Shown here piece by piece: positions 21,922 to 34,600 of a stretch of 64,000 nucleotides of DNA. The notes beneath the pieces are model-generated. The model did not search any database and was not told where the DNA came from. It saw only the letters and a list, made by a program, of their open reading frames with translations. Position numbers and translations under genes: made by a program. The stretch is taken from positions 2,232,001 to 2,296,000 of the forward strand of contig RQOL01000906.1 in assembly GCA_013076295.1 (NCBI GenBank), written 5' to 3'. Each line of letters begins with the position of its first letter. The stretch's first letter is position 1. This stretch comes from Sanderia malayensis (lineage: Eukaryota > Cnidaria > Scyphozoa > Semaeostomeae > Pelagiidae).

Positions 21922-23355
21922 ATGTTGTTGAATATTGTGGTCAAGTTATTCTTCAAGTTAACCATCATTTTTACATTTGCAACGTGGAGCACACAGGCCC
22001 AAGGTGAGATTTTTCGAACGCGGTTGCTATTTCGCGTGTCTTTTCCTTCAAATATAGTCGAGGTGTTCGATATTATTTTATCATTTCCAATACAGGTTTT
22101 GTTCAAAATTATCAGAGTCGTCGTTATCTTTTTGTGTTTTCGCATTGTATCAATTTCTTCTTTTTACATTTATCTTGATTCCTTGATGCTGAGACTCAAT
22201 AATATTGGGCAAACAAGAATCTCTTTCCTGCTGAATTGGTGCGAAATATTGTTTATCCGCCACCCTTTATACTACGACCACTCCTGCTACTAAAATGATT
22301 CTTTTATTGCAGTGTCACTTGGCACGGAAACAACGCTGAATTTTTTTTCCACTGCAGTTTCGACCAAGAGCCTGGGAGAAAGTATGACTCAAATAACGCC
22401 AATATCGTCAGTATCAACCGAGTTAAAGCCTTCAACGGCTATGATAAAAGCCACCAGTGCTTTCACTAGTTCCATGGAAGTATTCATTACTGAAACATCC
22501 GTAAATCTACAGCAGTCCAGCTCAAGCCCCATAGAAACCTCAGCTTTGCGAATGAGTTCAATAGCCATAGCAAAGGCTACCTCTTCAGCGCCAGGTAGAC
22601 GTTTTACCTGGTGCAATGCAATTTTAAAACATGGACAGTTTCAATGCTTCTTTTATAGACATTTCTTTTGTTTGTTTTTCAGTTGCTTCAAGCAGCATTG
22701 TACCATCTCCTTCTTCAAGTCTAGCAGTATCATCTTCGGCTATAAAACCCAACGTCATTGACACAGATAAAAATAAATCTAAGTTGACTACAGTGCACAA
22801 GGCGTTGATTGGCATTGCGTGCTTCGTTGTTCTGCTAATAGTTTTCCTTATAGTGTACTACAGATGCTATAGAATGAAGTACCACAGGTAAATAATGCCC
22901 AGTCAGTGGTTATAACTGAAAGTCCACCACTATTTACTAGTTTTGCTGGGTGTTGAATCCAATTTTCTTTTCAGGCAACTCATTTTGACGAACGATGAGA
23001 TTGCTGCAGTACCTGATGCGAATCACAAGAATGGTATCAATATGGAAGATATAAATCACAGGTGGGTTTCATGCATTGCTATGGACCATATATTTCCTTT
23101 GTGTAATGCTATTATATATATATTATATATCCTATTTTCTTAATGTAGCCTTAACTTATCTTTTTTTAATATCCTTTGCTTTAGCATCTTGTGCCTTAGC
23201 CTGATTCTTATTACTTCTGGTCTTATCCATTTTATTACTTCTTGTCTTTGTCTTATCTTTTAACTTTGTCTTTTATGCAACTGTTTTTATATGTCTCTTT
23301 TGATAGACCTATCGGTCACAATGCTGTTGCCCCAACTGATGCGCCTGGATCGTAA
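21922..23355 (+). CDS. Short mucin-like type I membrane protein (tandem family member 3)
   Basis: Five exons: 21922-22003, 22313-22594, 22683-22887, 22975-23061, 23307-23355; about 234 residues. The signal peptide (MLLNIVVKLFFKLTIIFTF) has the same length and intron phase as its paralogues. The stalk exon is only 282 bases. It lacks the 24-residue repeats but keeps the membrane-proximal stalk (FITETSVNLQQSSSS, IAIAKATSSAP), nearly identical to member 1. The membrane exon (KLTTVHKALIGIACFVVLL) and tail (NDEIAAVPD, MEDINHR) are also conserved. The end is uncertain: TAA at 23353-23355 overlaps a good donor (TCGTAAGT), so further exons are possible. It reads as a repeat-collapsed version of member 1 without trefoil or lectin. 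Confidence 0.7.
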
Positions 23356-23971
23356 GTCTTTGAAGAAACTTCTACCACGCCATCCATGCCACTTTCATCA
23401 ATTGGTGACAATAATTACATTCATATATATTTGTAAAAACCTACGGTATATTATTTCTATCAGCAATTATTCGACTTTATCTAAACGAACAGTTTTTCTT
23501 ATTACTGTGCTCCGAGCAACTCAAATCCCCTGCCTTATTGTCAAACTTGCAAAAGACTTCAGGTGAAGGTACATTTAGCTATAATTAATGCTTTTTATTT
23601 ATTTTATGTTGCAACCAACTGTTTTAGCCAGGCTATATGAATAATGCTTTTTCTTTTGCCAGTAAATAAGTTTCAAAACACAGTTGGTTGGAGGTATATG
23701 TAATTTTCTTTTATCCTCATTTGCTGCATTTTATATTGTCGTAATCATGAATTTTATTCCATAGCTATTATATCGTCATTTCAATATGGTTTGAAATTTG
23801 GTGCTCCCTGTGAGCGGTGACGTTTTTGGCTTCCCGCGTTTTCCCGCGATTTTCCCTTGAATTAAGCACGGGAAATGAACATCCGGGAGTTTAATCACGT
23901 GTGTGTCTTTTGTTAGTCGTTGGCGTGGCCATGCATGGCGTCGTCTCGATTTCATTTCTTTTTCATTTCAC

Positions 23972-24799
23972 ATGCAGCGAGGAAGGCCTATCCCAGTGAA
24001 GGCCGGGGACAACCAAGTGAACGAAGAAAAGAACAGTTTTAAAGCTACGCTCAAGGTATTTCCAGCACTATTTCTTCTGATATTTATAATAAATTAACTC
24101 ATGGAACGTTTTTCGTTGCTCTCAGTTAGGAATAAGTTTTTCTTTTGCTAAAATTGGTGAGATGTTTTGAAAGCTTTCAGTAAGACAGGCCTACATCTCC
24201 ACCAAGATAACATAAGAGAACCGTTTGCCAAAATGATATAGAGGTATTCGTCTAGTTCAAGGGACATGTTCATGTAATTATTTAGTTTTTCAAACAAGGA
24301 ACGATAACTGAAGGAAAAGGTCGCTGCAAAAGTGAGCAAATTAAATCCCAGGTCTTGAATTTGTCTTGAGTTGGTTAGGCCATTTTGGTTCTTTCATGCT
24401 ATCTTGTTCTCACGCGTTGAATCTTTCAACATGTATCGCTGATTTACTGATCTAAATACTGAACATTTACTGCATGTTTTATCAACGTCGGCAGTCAATT
24501 GCTCTTTCAGTTAACAGCGACAAAGATTGATGGCTGCTTATTTAATTATTATAACATGACATTTAGAAATTAAATTTTTTAAGTTATCAATATTCATTTA
24601 TTTTTTTCAGATTATGAAGTTGCTGATATCCAACAGAAGTTTTGAAGAAAGAAGAAGTATTTTTCACAAGAAGTTATCAATCGTGAAAAATCATCCATGG
24701 ACATGCATTTTGTTAATTAGTTTTTATTTCTATCAAAACTATGTACAATTTATTTATTATGAAAACTTAGGGCTCGTATTTTTTGGGGTAGAATCATAG
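23972..24799 (+). CDS. Possible small two-exon gene, unrecognised
   Basis: Exon 23972-24055 starts MQRGRPIPVKAGDNQVNEEK and ends at a donor (AAG/GTATTT). A polypyrimidine tract and acceptor precede 24611-24799, which continues in phase to TAG, giving 90 residues with a hydrophobic stretch near the end. The upstream DNA is locally GC-richer with CACGTG near 23897, compatible with a promoter, and AATAAATAAATA follows near 24826. No family is recognised. The second exon is also open in another phase (YEVADIQQKF, stop), so the joining is uncertain. Confidence 0.3.
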
Positions 24800-25164
24800 G
24801 CATAGGCTAATTTAACCTAATTTTAATAAATAAATACATATAGGATTTCATTTAAGGCATTCTCTTCTAGTGATAGGATAATAACTTAGAATAACTTAAA
24901 GATGCACATTTTAGCATTAGGATAGAAGCGCAATAAGTATCGCAATTACGTACTTAAACTAGCTTTAGGGAAGGGTGGGTTAGCTGTGGGTGGCTCAAAC
25001 TGGGGGGTAGGGTATGCTGCGGCAGCTGTAAGGGGCACTATCCTCTTATGGCTGCTGTGGCATTTGGCCATAGGGGACCCGAGCCCCTGTGGTCGCTGGT
25101 TTGTCCCGGACGCTCTGTTCCGTGAAAGGTGGGAGGAAGTAACATTTAAAACCAACCCCACCCG

Positions 25165-25265
25165 CCTTGCCAAGCCCTGTACTGTGGAGTGCTGTTGGCT
25201 ACCTTGCTTTGTTATATGAACTCGTGTGTTCATGGCCCCCTATCTAGTCCAGCCAAGTTATCACT
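25165..25265 (+). repeat. Dispersed repeat, plus-oriented copy
   Basis: GCCTTGCCAAGCCCTG followed by TTGGCTACCTTGC and TTATATGAAC matches, with gaps, the reverse complement of 27115-27240 (GTGCCAAGCCCTGGACATG, GGACTACCTTGCTGCG). The two copies are about 1.9 kb apart and inverted. Confidence 0.6.
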
Positions 25266-26034
25266 TCTAATGTCTATTCCTAGTTGGCAAGAGAATAATA
25301 TATCTATACAATGCAACTCAATTACGATGTATTATAATCACAAATCCATCCAAGTTCATTAGCCCGAAATAACGTATAAAAACAACTTGCTGTGAAGCAT
25401 GCTACAAATCTATAAGACTGTGAAGCGAAACTCTCAAAGTCGGAAAACATGACCTGTTCGCAAATATGCCAAACGTTCCTAGGCCTCAAATTTTAGAAAA
25501 AACCATCGTTTTGGTTGAGGCAAATAAATCATGAGAGCAGTAAGCATTGCCCCCCGCAGGCCATAGCGTCATTGCATTTACTGCACCCCCCAGGTCGTAT
25601 CATCATTATTTGATCAGACGAATGGCTGAACATCACAACACAAAAGCGAGGACCACACTAGATTCTGGACCCTCTAAATATGATAAGATTCACCTCAGGC
25701 AAATGGATATCTTTGTGCAAAAAAAACTGAAAATGCCTAGGCTATGATATTTATCATGATTAGCTTCCAAAAAAATTACAAATCAGTAAATATAAGATAA
25801 AGTAAAAGAAATAGCCCACCATTTCTTTTAATTTACCAAAAGCATAGATAAAGATGTTAAACAAAGCATTACTACTAATACTACTGCTAACGATTACTGT
25901 CAACACAGCTTTATCACTATTATAAAAAAACTGTTATTACCAAAATTGAAACATCTAATGAGAATAATGCTGTAAATTCTATTGCCGATCTTAGTCAGGT
26001 CAATGTTGGAACTAAAATACAACCCTTGCTACGA

Positions 26035-26545
26035 GCAATCTATCACTAAAATTGCAATTACTTTGAATGCTATTACTGCTGTTACGTTTGCTAGTAATAT
26101 AAATGATAGCATTACAATTGCAACTGTTTATCATTACAACTCTCCAACTGCTAGAAAAACTATCTTATTATGACCACTGCCACTTAATCAATGCTATTAC
26201 TACAACTGCAACTACTGATAAGATCAATGATATTACCTATTATAATTACTAGTAATATAAATGATAGCTTTATAATTGCAACTGCTTATCATTACAACTC
26301 TCCAACTGCCAGTAAAAACGAGCTTATTATGACCACTGCCACTCAATCAATACTATTACTACAACTGCAACTACTGATAAGATCAATGATATTACCTATT
26401 ATAGTTACTAGGAATATAAATGATAGCATTACAATTGCAACTGTTTATCATTACAACTCCAACTGCTAATAAAAACGATCTTATTATGACCACTGTCACT
26501 CAATCAATGCTATTACTATCATTACAGTTGCTGGTTAGGTCATCA
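26035..26545 (+). repeat. 158-bp tandem repeat, about 3.3 copies
   Basis: The marker AATCAATGCTATTAC (one copy has ATACTATTAC) starts at 26186, 26344 and 26502, exactly 158 bases apart, with a diverged partial copy before it. The unit is built of shorter ATTAC- and CAACT-rich motifs. Confidence 0.85.
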
Positions 26546-27114
26546 AATCCATTTTTCATCCTTCTTCTATCCTTATTTTTCATCCTTTTTCATTTATCCT
26601 TTCTATGAAGTACTAACAAGTAGTTCAATGCTATTACGAACATGACTATGACAACAGTGACTAACACCACCACTGAAATGATAACCAAATAACAAATAAT
26701 AATCTAGCTTAATATGTTAAACAATAATGCACAAGATATCCATCTGAATAGGTTAACTATAGCCTAGTTGGAAGCGAGGGTTAGGGACACCAGGTTAAAG
26801 GTTCAGGATACAAGCTTTTGTGTAAATGAAGTCAGAGCAAACCGATATCAAATTCAGCGACCCAGGCTTCAACTACGATGACGCGTACAATGCTTAATAC
26901 ATCTCCTAGTTTTGGATGCGAACAGATGACAATTCTCGTCCTTTTCAAGTCACACTCCACAGAAATGAAGAAATGTAACAGCTTCAAGCCCTTTAGCCCC
27001 GGTCCTTATGAATTTGGTGACCTTGGATATTCATGTGACATAAAACATTGCAAAAGAGCAACATTAATATAGATACAAATATTCTCTCACCAAAGGAATT
27101 TAGACACCAACCAA

Positions 27115-27240
27115 TAACATGATAACAAAGCTGAACCAGAATCAGGGACCATGAACCACGAATACCATATAACGCAGCAAGGTAGTCCAACAGCAACTCC
27201 ACATGTCCAGGGCTTGGCACGGCGGACGAGGTTGAGTGTT
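27115..27240 (-). repeat. Dispersed repeat, minus-oriented copy
   Basis: Inverted partner of 25165-25265. The family is unknown, and the pair may mark both ends of a decayed element or two independent insertions. Confidence 0.55.
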
Positions 27241-28113
27241 TACATCTTGCACCAACCTTAAAAATAAACTATACACGTATTAACATTAACGACATAAAAA
27301 ATAAACACACAATACACCCTACGATGTTGAAACTGTCTTTAACCTAATTGAAGCTTGAATGTTTAACAAATCATTGGAATGAAACTGTTGTGTTCAGTTG
27401 GAAATAAACAAAATATATATTGATGAAAGGTGCTTGAAGATGTTAATTCTCCGGGACAAATGAAAGCGTTTATGAAACAGACCTGGGAAATTAAAGACCA
27501 GGTTCTCATAAATTACAGGAGAAAGACTCCAATTAACATCAAAGACAGTTTCAAAATTGGCCAATGCAGAAAATATTTCAACCCTGATAATAAGATTGAT
27601 TAAAAATTGTAATAGTAGAATGTGTCCATTGTTCTCTGTTGTGCTAGACCTCTTGATTTAAAATCTTAATAGCAGAAAATGTTTATTGTTCATCATCTTC
27701 TCAACTGCATTGAGCACAATAGCCTAAATAATGCCTGCATTGGCCAACTAAGCCCCCTCCCATAAACTTATTACGAAAATACTACCTTATGATGCTTCAA
27801 ATAAATTCCTCATGGTTATTTAAATTGTTCAACCCCATTAAAAGGTCTTTATTTCTATGAAGTATGTAAAGGCCTATGGATGATAGATCGGTAATGTGTT
27901 CATCGTCAGCGAGTCACTTCTACATGTAAAAATACATGGATAGTTGACACACATTACAAAATAACTCACTTTCCATCGTGGGTTAAGCATGACCATAGAC
28001 AATTATCAATTGAATAGGGGTCTTACAGCATTCCCGAGGCATTAGTATTTGAAGCATCATAATGGTAAACAAATCACAACCCCAAATTTAAAATTAAAAG
28101 AAAGTTATTATCT

Positions 28114-28956
28114 TCATTGACTGATTGTTTGGCAAACAATTGTGGCGAGTCTCCAATCTTCATTCTTCATTGTGGATTCCAGATTACATATTTCCGCTAC
28201 AAAAAATACACAGTTAAAGCAGTTTAAGTCATGTGAAATGTAATTACATCATTGAATAGTTCTATTAGTTACAGCAAAACACATGTTGGTCACATGCATT
28301 TACCGTAATGCTTCGATTAAGTGCCTCCTCGAATAAAGGCCCCCTATTTTAAAACTTTTTTCAATAAAAGCCCCCTCTATTAAATGCCCCCTTCGAACAG
28401 ATGCCCCCTTGTAGAGGGGCATGTATATGAAACACACAGAACCAAAACTAGTCCTAGTTTAATCGAAGCATTACAGTACACAAGGAACAGCACAATTACA
28501 GTAAAAGCTAGTCTCATATATTTCCATTAATCTCAATGTGCCTATGGCATAAGATGAGCCTCATATCATTTTATTGTTCCAATTACTTGAAAATAGTTGC
28601 GACATTAGCAATTAGATATCAGTTGACAAAACAGGCTTAAAAATAAACTAGTCAAAAATAAACTTACAGTTGGGCATTGTATCTGTCAGAGCTATGTTGA
28701 AATACACTGGGCCATGGAGTACAGAATCCTTCCTCGACAACATGGAGTATGTAGCTCCTTCTTTCTGTCAAAATAATTATCAATATCCATGAATTAGTAT
28801 CATTAATATGCAATAGGTAAAATGGACAATAGGTAACAAGTCAAGCTCAAAATATAATTTTAAGCCCCCCCCCCAAAAAAAACCATTAACAATTGAATGA
28901 GCAGACTGAGAGCTCTTAATAGCAAATACAATATTCTAATGTACCTTATCAGCCAT
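28114..28956 (-). CDS. Possible small three-exon gene, unrecognised
   Basis: Minus-strand exons 28956-28945 (MADK), 28764-28668 (KEGATYSMLSRKDSVLHGP and on to TDTMPN) and 28196-28114 (EICNLESTMKNEDWRLATIV, stop TGA). Splice sites are good at each junction and phases 0 and 1 join, giving about 63 residues. No family is recognised. One caution: the last exon contains TTGGAGACTCGCCAC, also present in the repeat-derived sequence near 55930, so that exon may be repeat material. The intron between exons 2 and 3 contains the MITE at 28301-28478. Confidence 0.3.
28301..28478. mobile_element. 178-bp MITE with TACCGTAATGCTTCG ends
   Basis: The terminal 20 bases match as inverted repeats with one mismatch (28301-28320 and 28459-28478). 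The inside holds several GCCCCCT blocks. The start TACCGTAA resembles the MITE at 3534-3791, suggesting related families. Confidence 0.8.
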
Positions 28957-31649
28957 GTCAGCCCTGACCAGCCTTGATGGTGTTAGCTTTCATTGCCTGG
29001 TGTTTTGAGGGCAAATGTAAAAATGATCACCGCTAAAAGAACAACAAATTCGGAGCATTTCTTAAAAAACCATGTGCACCATATTTTAAGCATTTTCATC
29101 AAGGACATGTGCATACACTTCATGCACGAAGACAAATAACTTGGGCAAAATAGAAATTTCATTAATAAGCAAGCTCAACAGATAGAAAGTAGGAACGAGG
29201 ACAAAGACGGTGATAAACAGCAATCAGAGTGTTGACGACCACAATGTGGAGGGAATGGAAGTAAAATTGCTAGGACCCACCCTTTTTGTACAATATACTG
29301 CCCAAGAAATTGATTTAGCCATAGTCCACCCAATTTTGCCACCCACCCACCCCCTTTGCCCTTTTGTCCACCCAATTTTGCTCCCATCAATGGCTCCACT
29401 CCAATATGCATTAGCAAATAAATGAAATTTTTCTGAACTTCTACTTTCCTGTTCTGCGTGAAATCGAGGATGCAAAATATTAAGCATCTAATTTGTCAAG
29501 ACATTTTCCAGAATGAATTTTGTAGGCCTTTGCCTTGCCTTACTTCGCCGTATAAATAGGCCATCCTGCAATAAGAAAATAAATTTGATATATTTTTCTG
29601 CACTGCACTGCGCCTTCATGCAAAAATAAGGCATTAAATATCGGTGAATATCAAGCTTCAATTGCAATACTGATTAACTATTTCATACTTGATATCTTGC
29701 AAAACACCATCTTCACCTTTATCTTCTTTTCTTTGGCAGCAACATGTGTCAGCAGCAAGGAATGAAATAAAATGTTCAAAGTTGCCACCATCTTGTTGAA
29801 TGCCATGCGTGGCCATGCCATGCCAAATTCCCAAGTCGAGGCCAAAAATATCCCAGAATTCAAGTGTCGTATTTTGTTTTCAGTGTGGCTGGCATTTATC
29901 TTGCTTTCGTTTTACCATCATCGTATACGAAACTTTCTCTTTTTTTCTTTTTTATTCTTGTTTGGTTATTTCCTCTGCAGTTTATTTATTCTCCCAGGTA
30001 CTTGCTTTTTGTTGTTCCATTGAGATTTCCCCTCTTTACTTTGATGTTATCCATTCCATTTTTCTTCTGTGTTTCTGTCATCTGCATGTGTAAGACTTCT
30101 CATTTACTTGTGCTGATAAATAAAATGTTATCATGACATGAAATCGATGAAGAATAGCGCATATCGCCTTTCAGAAATACGACAATAGACTAGCTACAGT
30201 GAAAAATGTTATACAGGACGCTTTCTCCCGCCAAAAGTGGAGTTGCATTTTCGCGCAAAATTTGTTTGAGAGCGAGTCTCGTGACATGCGCATTAACAAT
30301 CCATACTTAATCAGCCCATACAATTTTATATGCTCAAGGGCCTCTGATCTCTTGTAGACTCTAGATATTAAAATACAACAGAAACTGATCTGGAAACTTC
30401 ATGGTGATTGACCAAAAGCTGTTCCACGCTTCCATTAACGTGGGCATTCAAACACTGAAGAGTTATGGAAGTTAACTGTGCATGTAGAACAAGAAGGTAT
30501 TGTTGCACAGCGGAATTTCACCACATCAAAAGACCTTGCTTGTTTGGATGACCTGGCTTAGATTGCAAAAGTCATTAAAAGTTGTTTACAATAACAGAAT
30601 TCGGATTAATGTAACTGATTTGATATTTAGAGTGCCAGCCTTTAGAAATACAACAATTAAGGAAGAACCACAACGATACATTTAGCAGTAACGACAAGCA
30701 ATTAACACTTGTGTAGACGTAATGCGGATTTATGAGTTGGCAATTAGCGTAAAATTGCTTTAGAAATATAACTTAAGCTACATTTAATCGCTTTACTTGG
30801 CTTGGACTGTTGCCAAATTATGTTAATTCGTGATTACTGAACAGTTAAGTAAAGGAAAAACAACATTGTGATGCTTTCATCGTCAGGGAAATGCCGAAAA
30901 GTAATTAAAAAAAAGAAAGAATATCGATTTAAGAAACTATTATATCATATTTGTGTTTTCATGCATGAACATAATTAAGATACTTGTTAATGATATGCAA
31001 TGACGCAAATGAAATGATGTTTACTATTGTTATGAACATATACATATGTAGTTGCATTAAAAACGTGCGTTCTTCACGGTGTGGCTAAATACATACGGTG
31101 AGAATAATATATGAGAATGTATATTCAAGGCATTAAAAATGAAATTAAACTTTATAATGTAATATTTATTTAATATAAATCCAATGAGTTCGTCGTTTGT
31201 TGATTTCATATTTCAGCCTATGTACAAATTGGGAACAGGATGTATTGGAAAACTTTGAGCACCCAACTGCATGCGAGATAAAAATCCGGTTAAAAGAATA
31301 ATAATTACCGAGCCAGCTACCAATACTGTCCACAAAGCTCAAATCAATGCATTTTAATTTCAACGGTTCATGCTATATACACACAATAAAAATAAACGCC
31401 CGGGCTTGAATTCTTCGGTTAGTTTTGGCACTATTGTATTTCTTGCTTCGTTTGCCCAATTCAACGTGCTACACAAATTTAACGATTTAAAATATCTTGA
31501 AACACAACCTCAATAAGGAACGCAAAACAATAGCAAAATATCAACCAAAAATTGAACTTCACGGGCCTAAAAACCAACTCGACCATCAACCCTATATTTT
31601 ATATACATAAAAACAAAATCTAACTCTGATTAGTATCATGGTTCAGTAG
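28957..31649. other. Spacer downstream of the DMRT gene
   Basis: No gene is recognised. GTCCACCCAATTTTGC occurs twice (29324 and 29366). A frame starting MFKVATILLNAMRGHAMPN at 29772 contains a hydrophobic stretch but has no supporting splice context or family match. Confidence 0.4.
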
Positions 31650-34600
31650 TTATTTTGGATCTGTTGGCTCACATGTTGGACATCTTTGGTCCTCGAGTTT
31701 CATTTTGCCACCACATCCAGCACAAATTTTAACTGGCTCATTCACTTGCATCGGCACATGCGCAGACACGGGCACGTAGGCAATCCGATGCGACACTGCC
31801 TGTGCACCTTTCAAAGTCGGAGACTGAGGAATATTGTCGTGCATGGAATGACGCGGACCTAGGAAAAAAGGTAAAAGACACTTAGAAACAACCAGAGTGA
31901 GGATATATACTTATATACGATTGCATTCCAATCTCAAAGTAACGAAAGGTCCATATAATGAAACTCCTTTTCTAACATAAAAAAGATAAACATATAGCCA
32001 CTGAACTGGCTCGCAACCCAAGTTATGACCTAGTAAAGGAATATCATTCCCTTCACTTCAAGGTTGAGGTACATTGGGAATTGATTGTGTGTGTATATGT
32101 TGTTCACATTGGTGAGTTTAATCTGTGCTCTTGAAGATGGTTGAAAATTGCATTACAGGACTTTTAAGCTTAAAAATCAAATGCAAGATTATTACCTGGG
32201 TTATCTTTGGAAGCAACGTGACCATCGGAGGCAGGAGGTGAGATTGAATGAGGATCAGCAATTGTACTCGATGGACCATTGGCACCATCTTTGTGCATCT
32301 GTGACATCTTTCCCGATGAGTGTGGGATGCAGTCAGGACATGCACACTTCTGTGACATTTGACATGTGCAGCCAGGCGGACACGGAGGCACTGCGACCAT
32401 TGTGTAGCCATGTTGAGGCTGAGGAGGGTGATGATGAGACGGAGGCTGTGACGTATTGAAAGGCATAAATGCTGACATAGGCATTCCCTGCTTGTCACTG
32501 ACGTGCGGTGGGAATCTGTGCCGGTTTTGCTCGTCTGTCCCAGCTGGCGGCAACGTGTAGCTTTGGCCATGCATGGATGACATCTGGGACACGGCCCGCT
32601 CGTGACTAGGTAGGATACACTCGATCGCTTGAACGATGTCTCCGTTGCAGCCTTTCAAAATGAGCTCGATTACACCTCGTTTCTGCTCAGGAAAAAGGCG
32701 GGAAAGCAGATCGAGATATCTGATCTGTTGGTGTCTCATGATTGCCGACTCTTCGATCTTCGAATCTCGTCGTGGCATTTTGGCCGGCGGCTCTTGTGGC
32801 AAGAGTGGGGGTGAGTAGTGGTGCGTGGCCATGCTGCTTAGTTTGTCGTTGATGACAGGCACTACTGGAGAGACGTGCGGGATAGTTGGGGACATCCGAG
32901 GGGGGCGTGTTACAGAGTACAGGGGGCTGCTTCTCGGCTGGTCAGTGGATGTGCTTGGCAACGACTCTGAGTATGCCATTGAATTTAAAATGATGGGTGG
33001 AGGGAGGTGTGGAGGAGATGATGTAGCTTGCTGCACTTGTTCTGATGATGAGTCAGATTTGAGCGGTTCTCGAATGATCACAGTTTCACTGTCACTGTTC
33101 ATCTGGTCAGAAGATCTTGATATTGGGGAAGACTGTTCCTTGTTGTTGGTTATGGTTGTAGTTGAGGGTGATACACGGCATGGCTTGATTGTGTTGTTGT
33201 CGTTGTTGCTGGTGTCTGTGAAAACAGCATCTGCATCTATTCCATTCTCCACACATTTGACAATGGGGGACTTCACTTCATTGTCCGAGTCGGCACCACT
33301 GTTTGTTTCACTCATGCTTAGGCCCTCTGCAAATGAAATGAAAACATAGCTTACAGCTTCAGCTAATTTTCACTACTAATGGCGTGATCAACGAAGAAGG
33401 AATCAAAGAAATTACGATCCACCAGAATAAAGACGATAATTAACGAATTGGTGAAAATAACCAATTTCATCGTCGTCTAAGGTGAAAGCGATCGGCATTG
33501 GATGCTTATTGAAATAAGCAAGGGTGGTAAATTGATAAGCTGGTACAGTGAATTAATCAAATAAATGAATCATTATTCAGCATAACATAAAGATGATCAA
33601 CGAGCAAGTACTTCATGTTTGAAATCAGATGTCACACAAATTAAGACAGAATTGAAATTCAACCCGCGCGAGATGCAATGTTCCCATTGCAGAACTAATG
33701 CGGCAGATCTTTCGTTTCATATTGGATTCGTGACGCGCATGCATAAGCAAGTATATGTTGTTTTATCGGTCAGATAAAGGAAATGGAATTCAGCCAAAAT
33801 GGTAGCCGTACTAAGTGAAACATCTGGCAGATGTAAACGCACAGGTTGCGTCGTCGAAAAAAGCATCCAATGAATGGCACAGTATAATGCAATATGCACA
33901 TTGTATTATTAAAATAATGGCCCTAAAACAAACTGCAAATGTGGCCTGCTTACTTTGATCAATTTCAATTTCGAGCGCATTCTTAAAAGCGTCGGCAAAC
34001 AATTGCTATTAGAATAAGGTAAGAATTAGAAGGTTTGCAGGACTGTGTAAACTTAAACAGGCTGTTGTTGTCGCAGTTGAAAAGATCTCATTGAAATGAA
34101 ATTGAAACCAGTTTTATTCAGCTTGTTTTCTGAACTTCAATATTAACTTTTGGGTAAACAACAGCGCCTTTATTAAACACTGGCATTCGCTTTCCAGAAT
34201 AACTATTTGCACATAAGTATTAGTTAATAATAATCATTTTCCTTCGCACAATGACGCCGGGTGCAAAGGTCACAAGGGCATCGATCAAAATCGCAGAGGT
34301 CGGATAATTAAGGTTCTAATTCCTCTCATCAAAGGGAGCGTGTGTGCCAAAATGATTTGGGGTCTCATTTCGAGAAAAACAACAACAGAAAATTAAAACT
34401 ATTCTCACCACATGAAAATTCCCTGGGTACGATTGCAAAAATGAAAAAATAGCGAAAATTATGGTGAGTTGCATTGGTGCAGAGGCACCTACATAAAAGA
34501 CATTATGCGTGGGTAGGATAAGAGAAACGTTTACAAAATACACTCTCATACAAGTATAAACGTCAACGGGTAGATTGGCATTGATAAGTTAGAATTAGCT

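Larger units (their letters stand above)
24800..28113. other. Repeat-rich interval without recognised genes
   Basis: The interval holds a GC-richer patch at 24960-25260, an inverted second copy of part of that patch at 27115-27245, and a 158-bp tandem repeat at 26035-26545. Short frames occur on both strands, but none shows protein-like composition with splice sites. Confidence 0.5.

Noticed and set aside
32825..33349. A 174-codon plus-strand frame in the DMRT region
   Set aside because: Antisense shadow of the Ser/Pro-rich DMRT linker, with no independent start or splice evidence.
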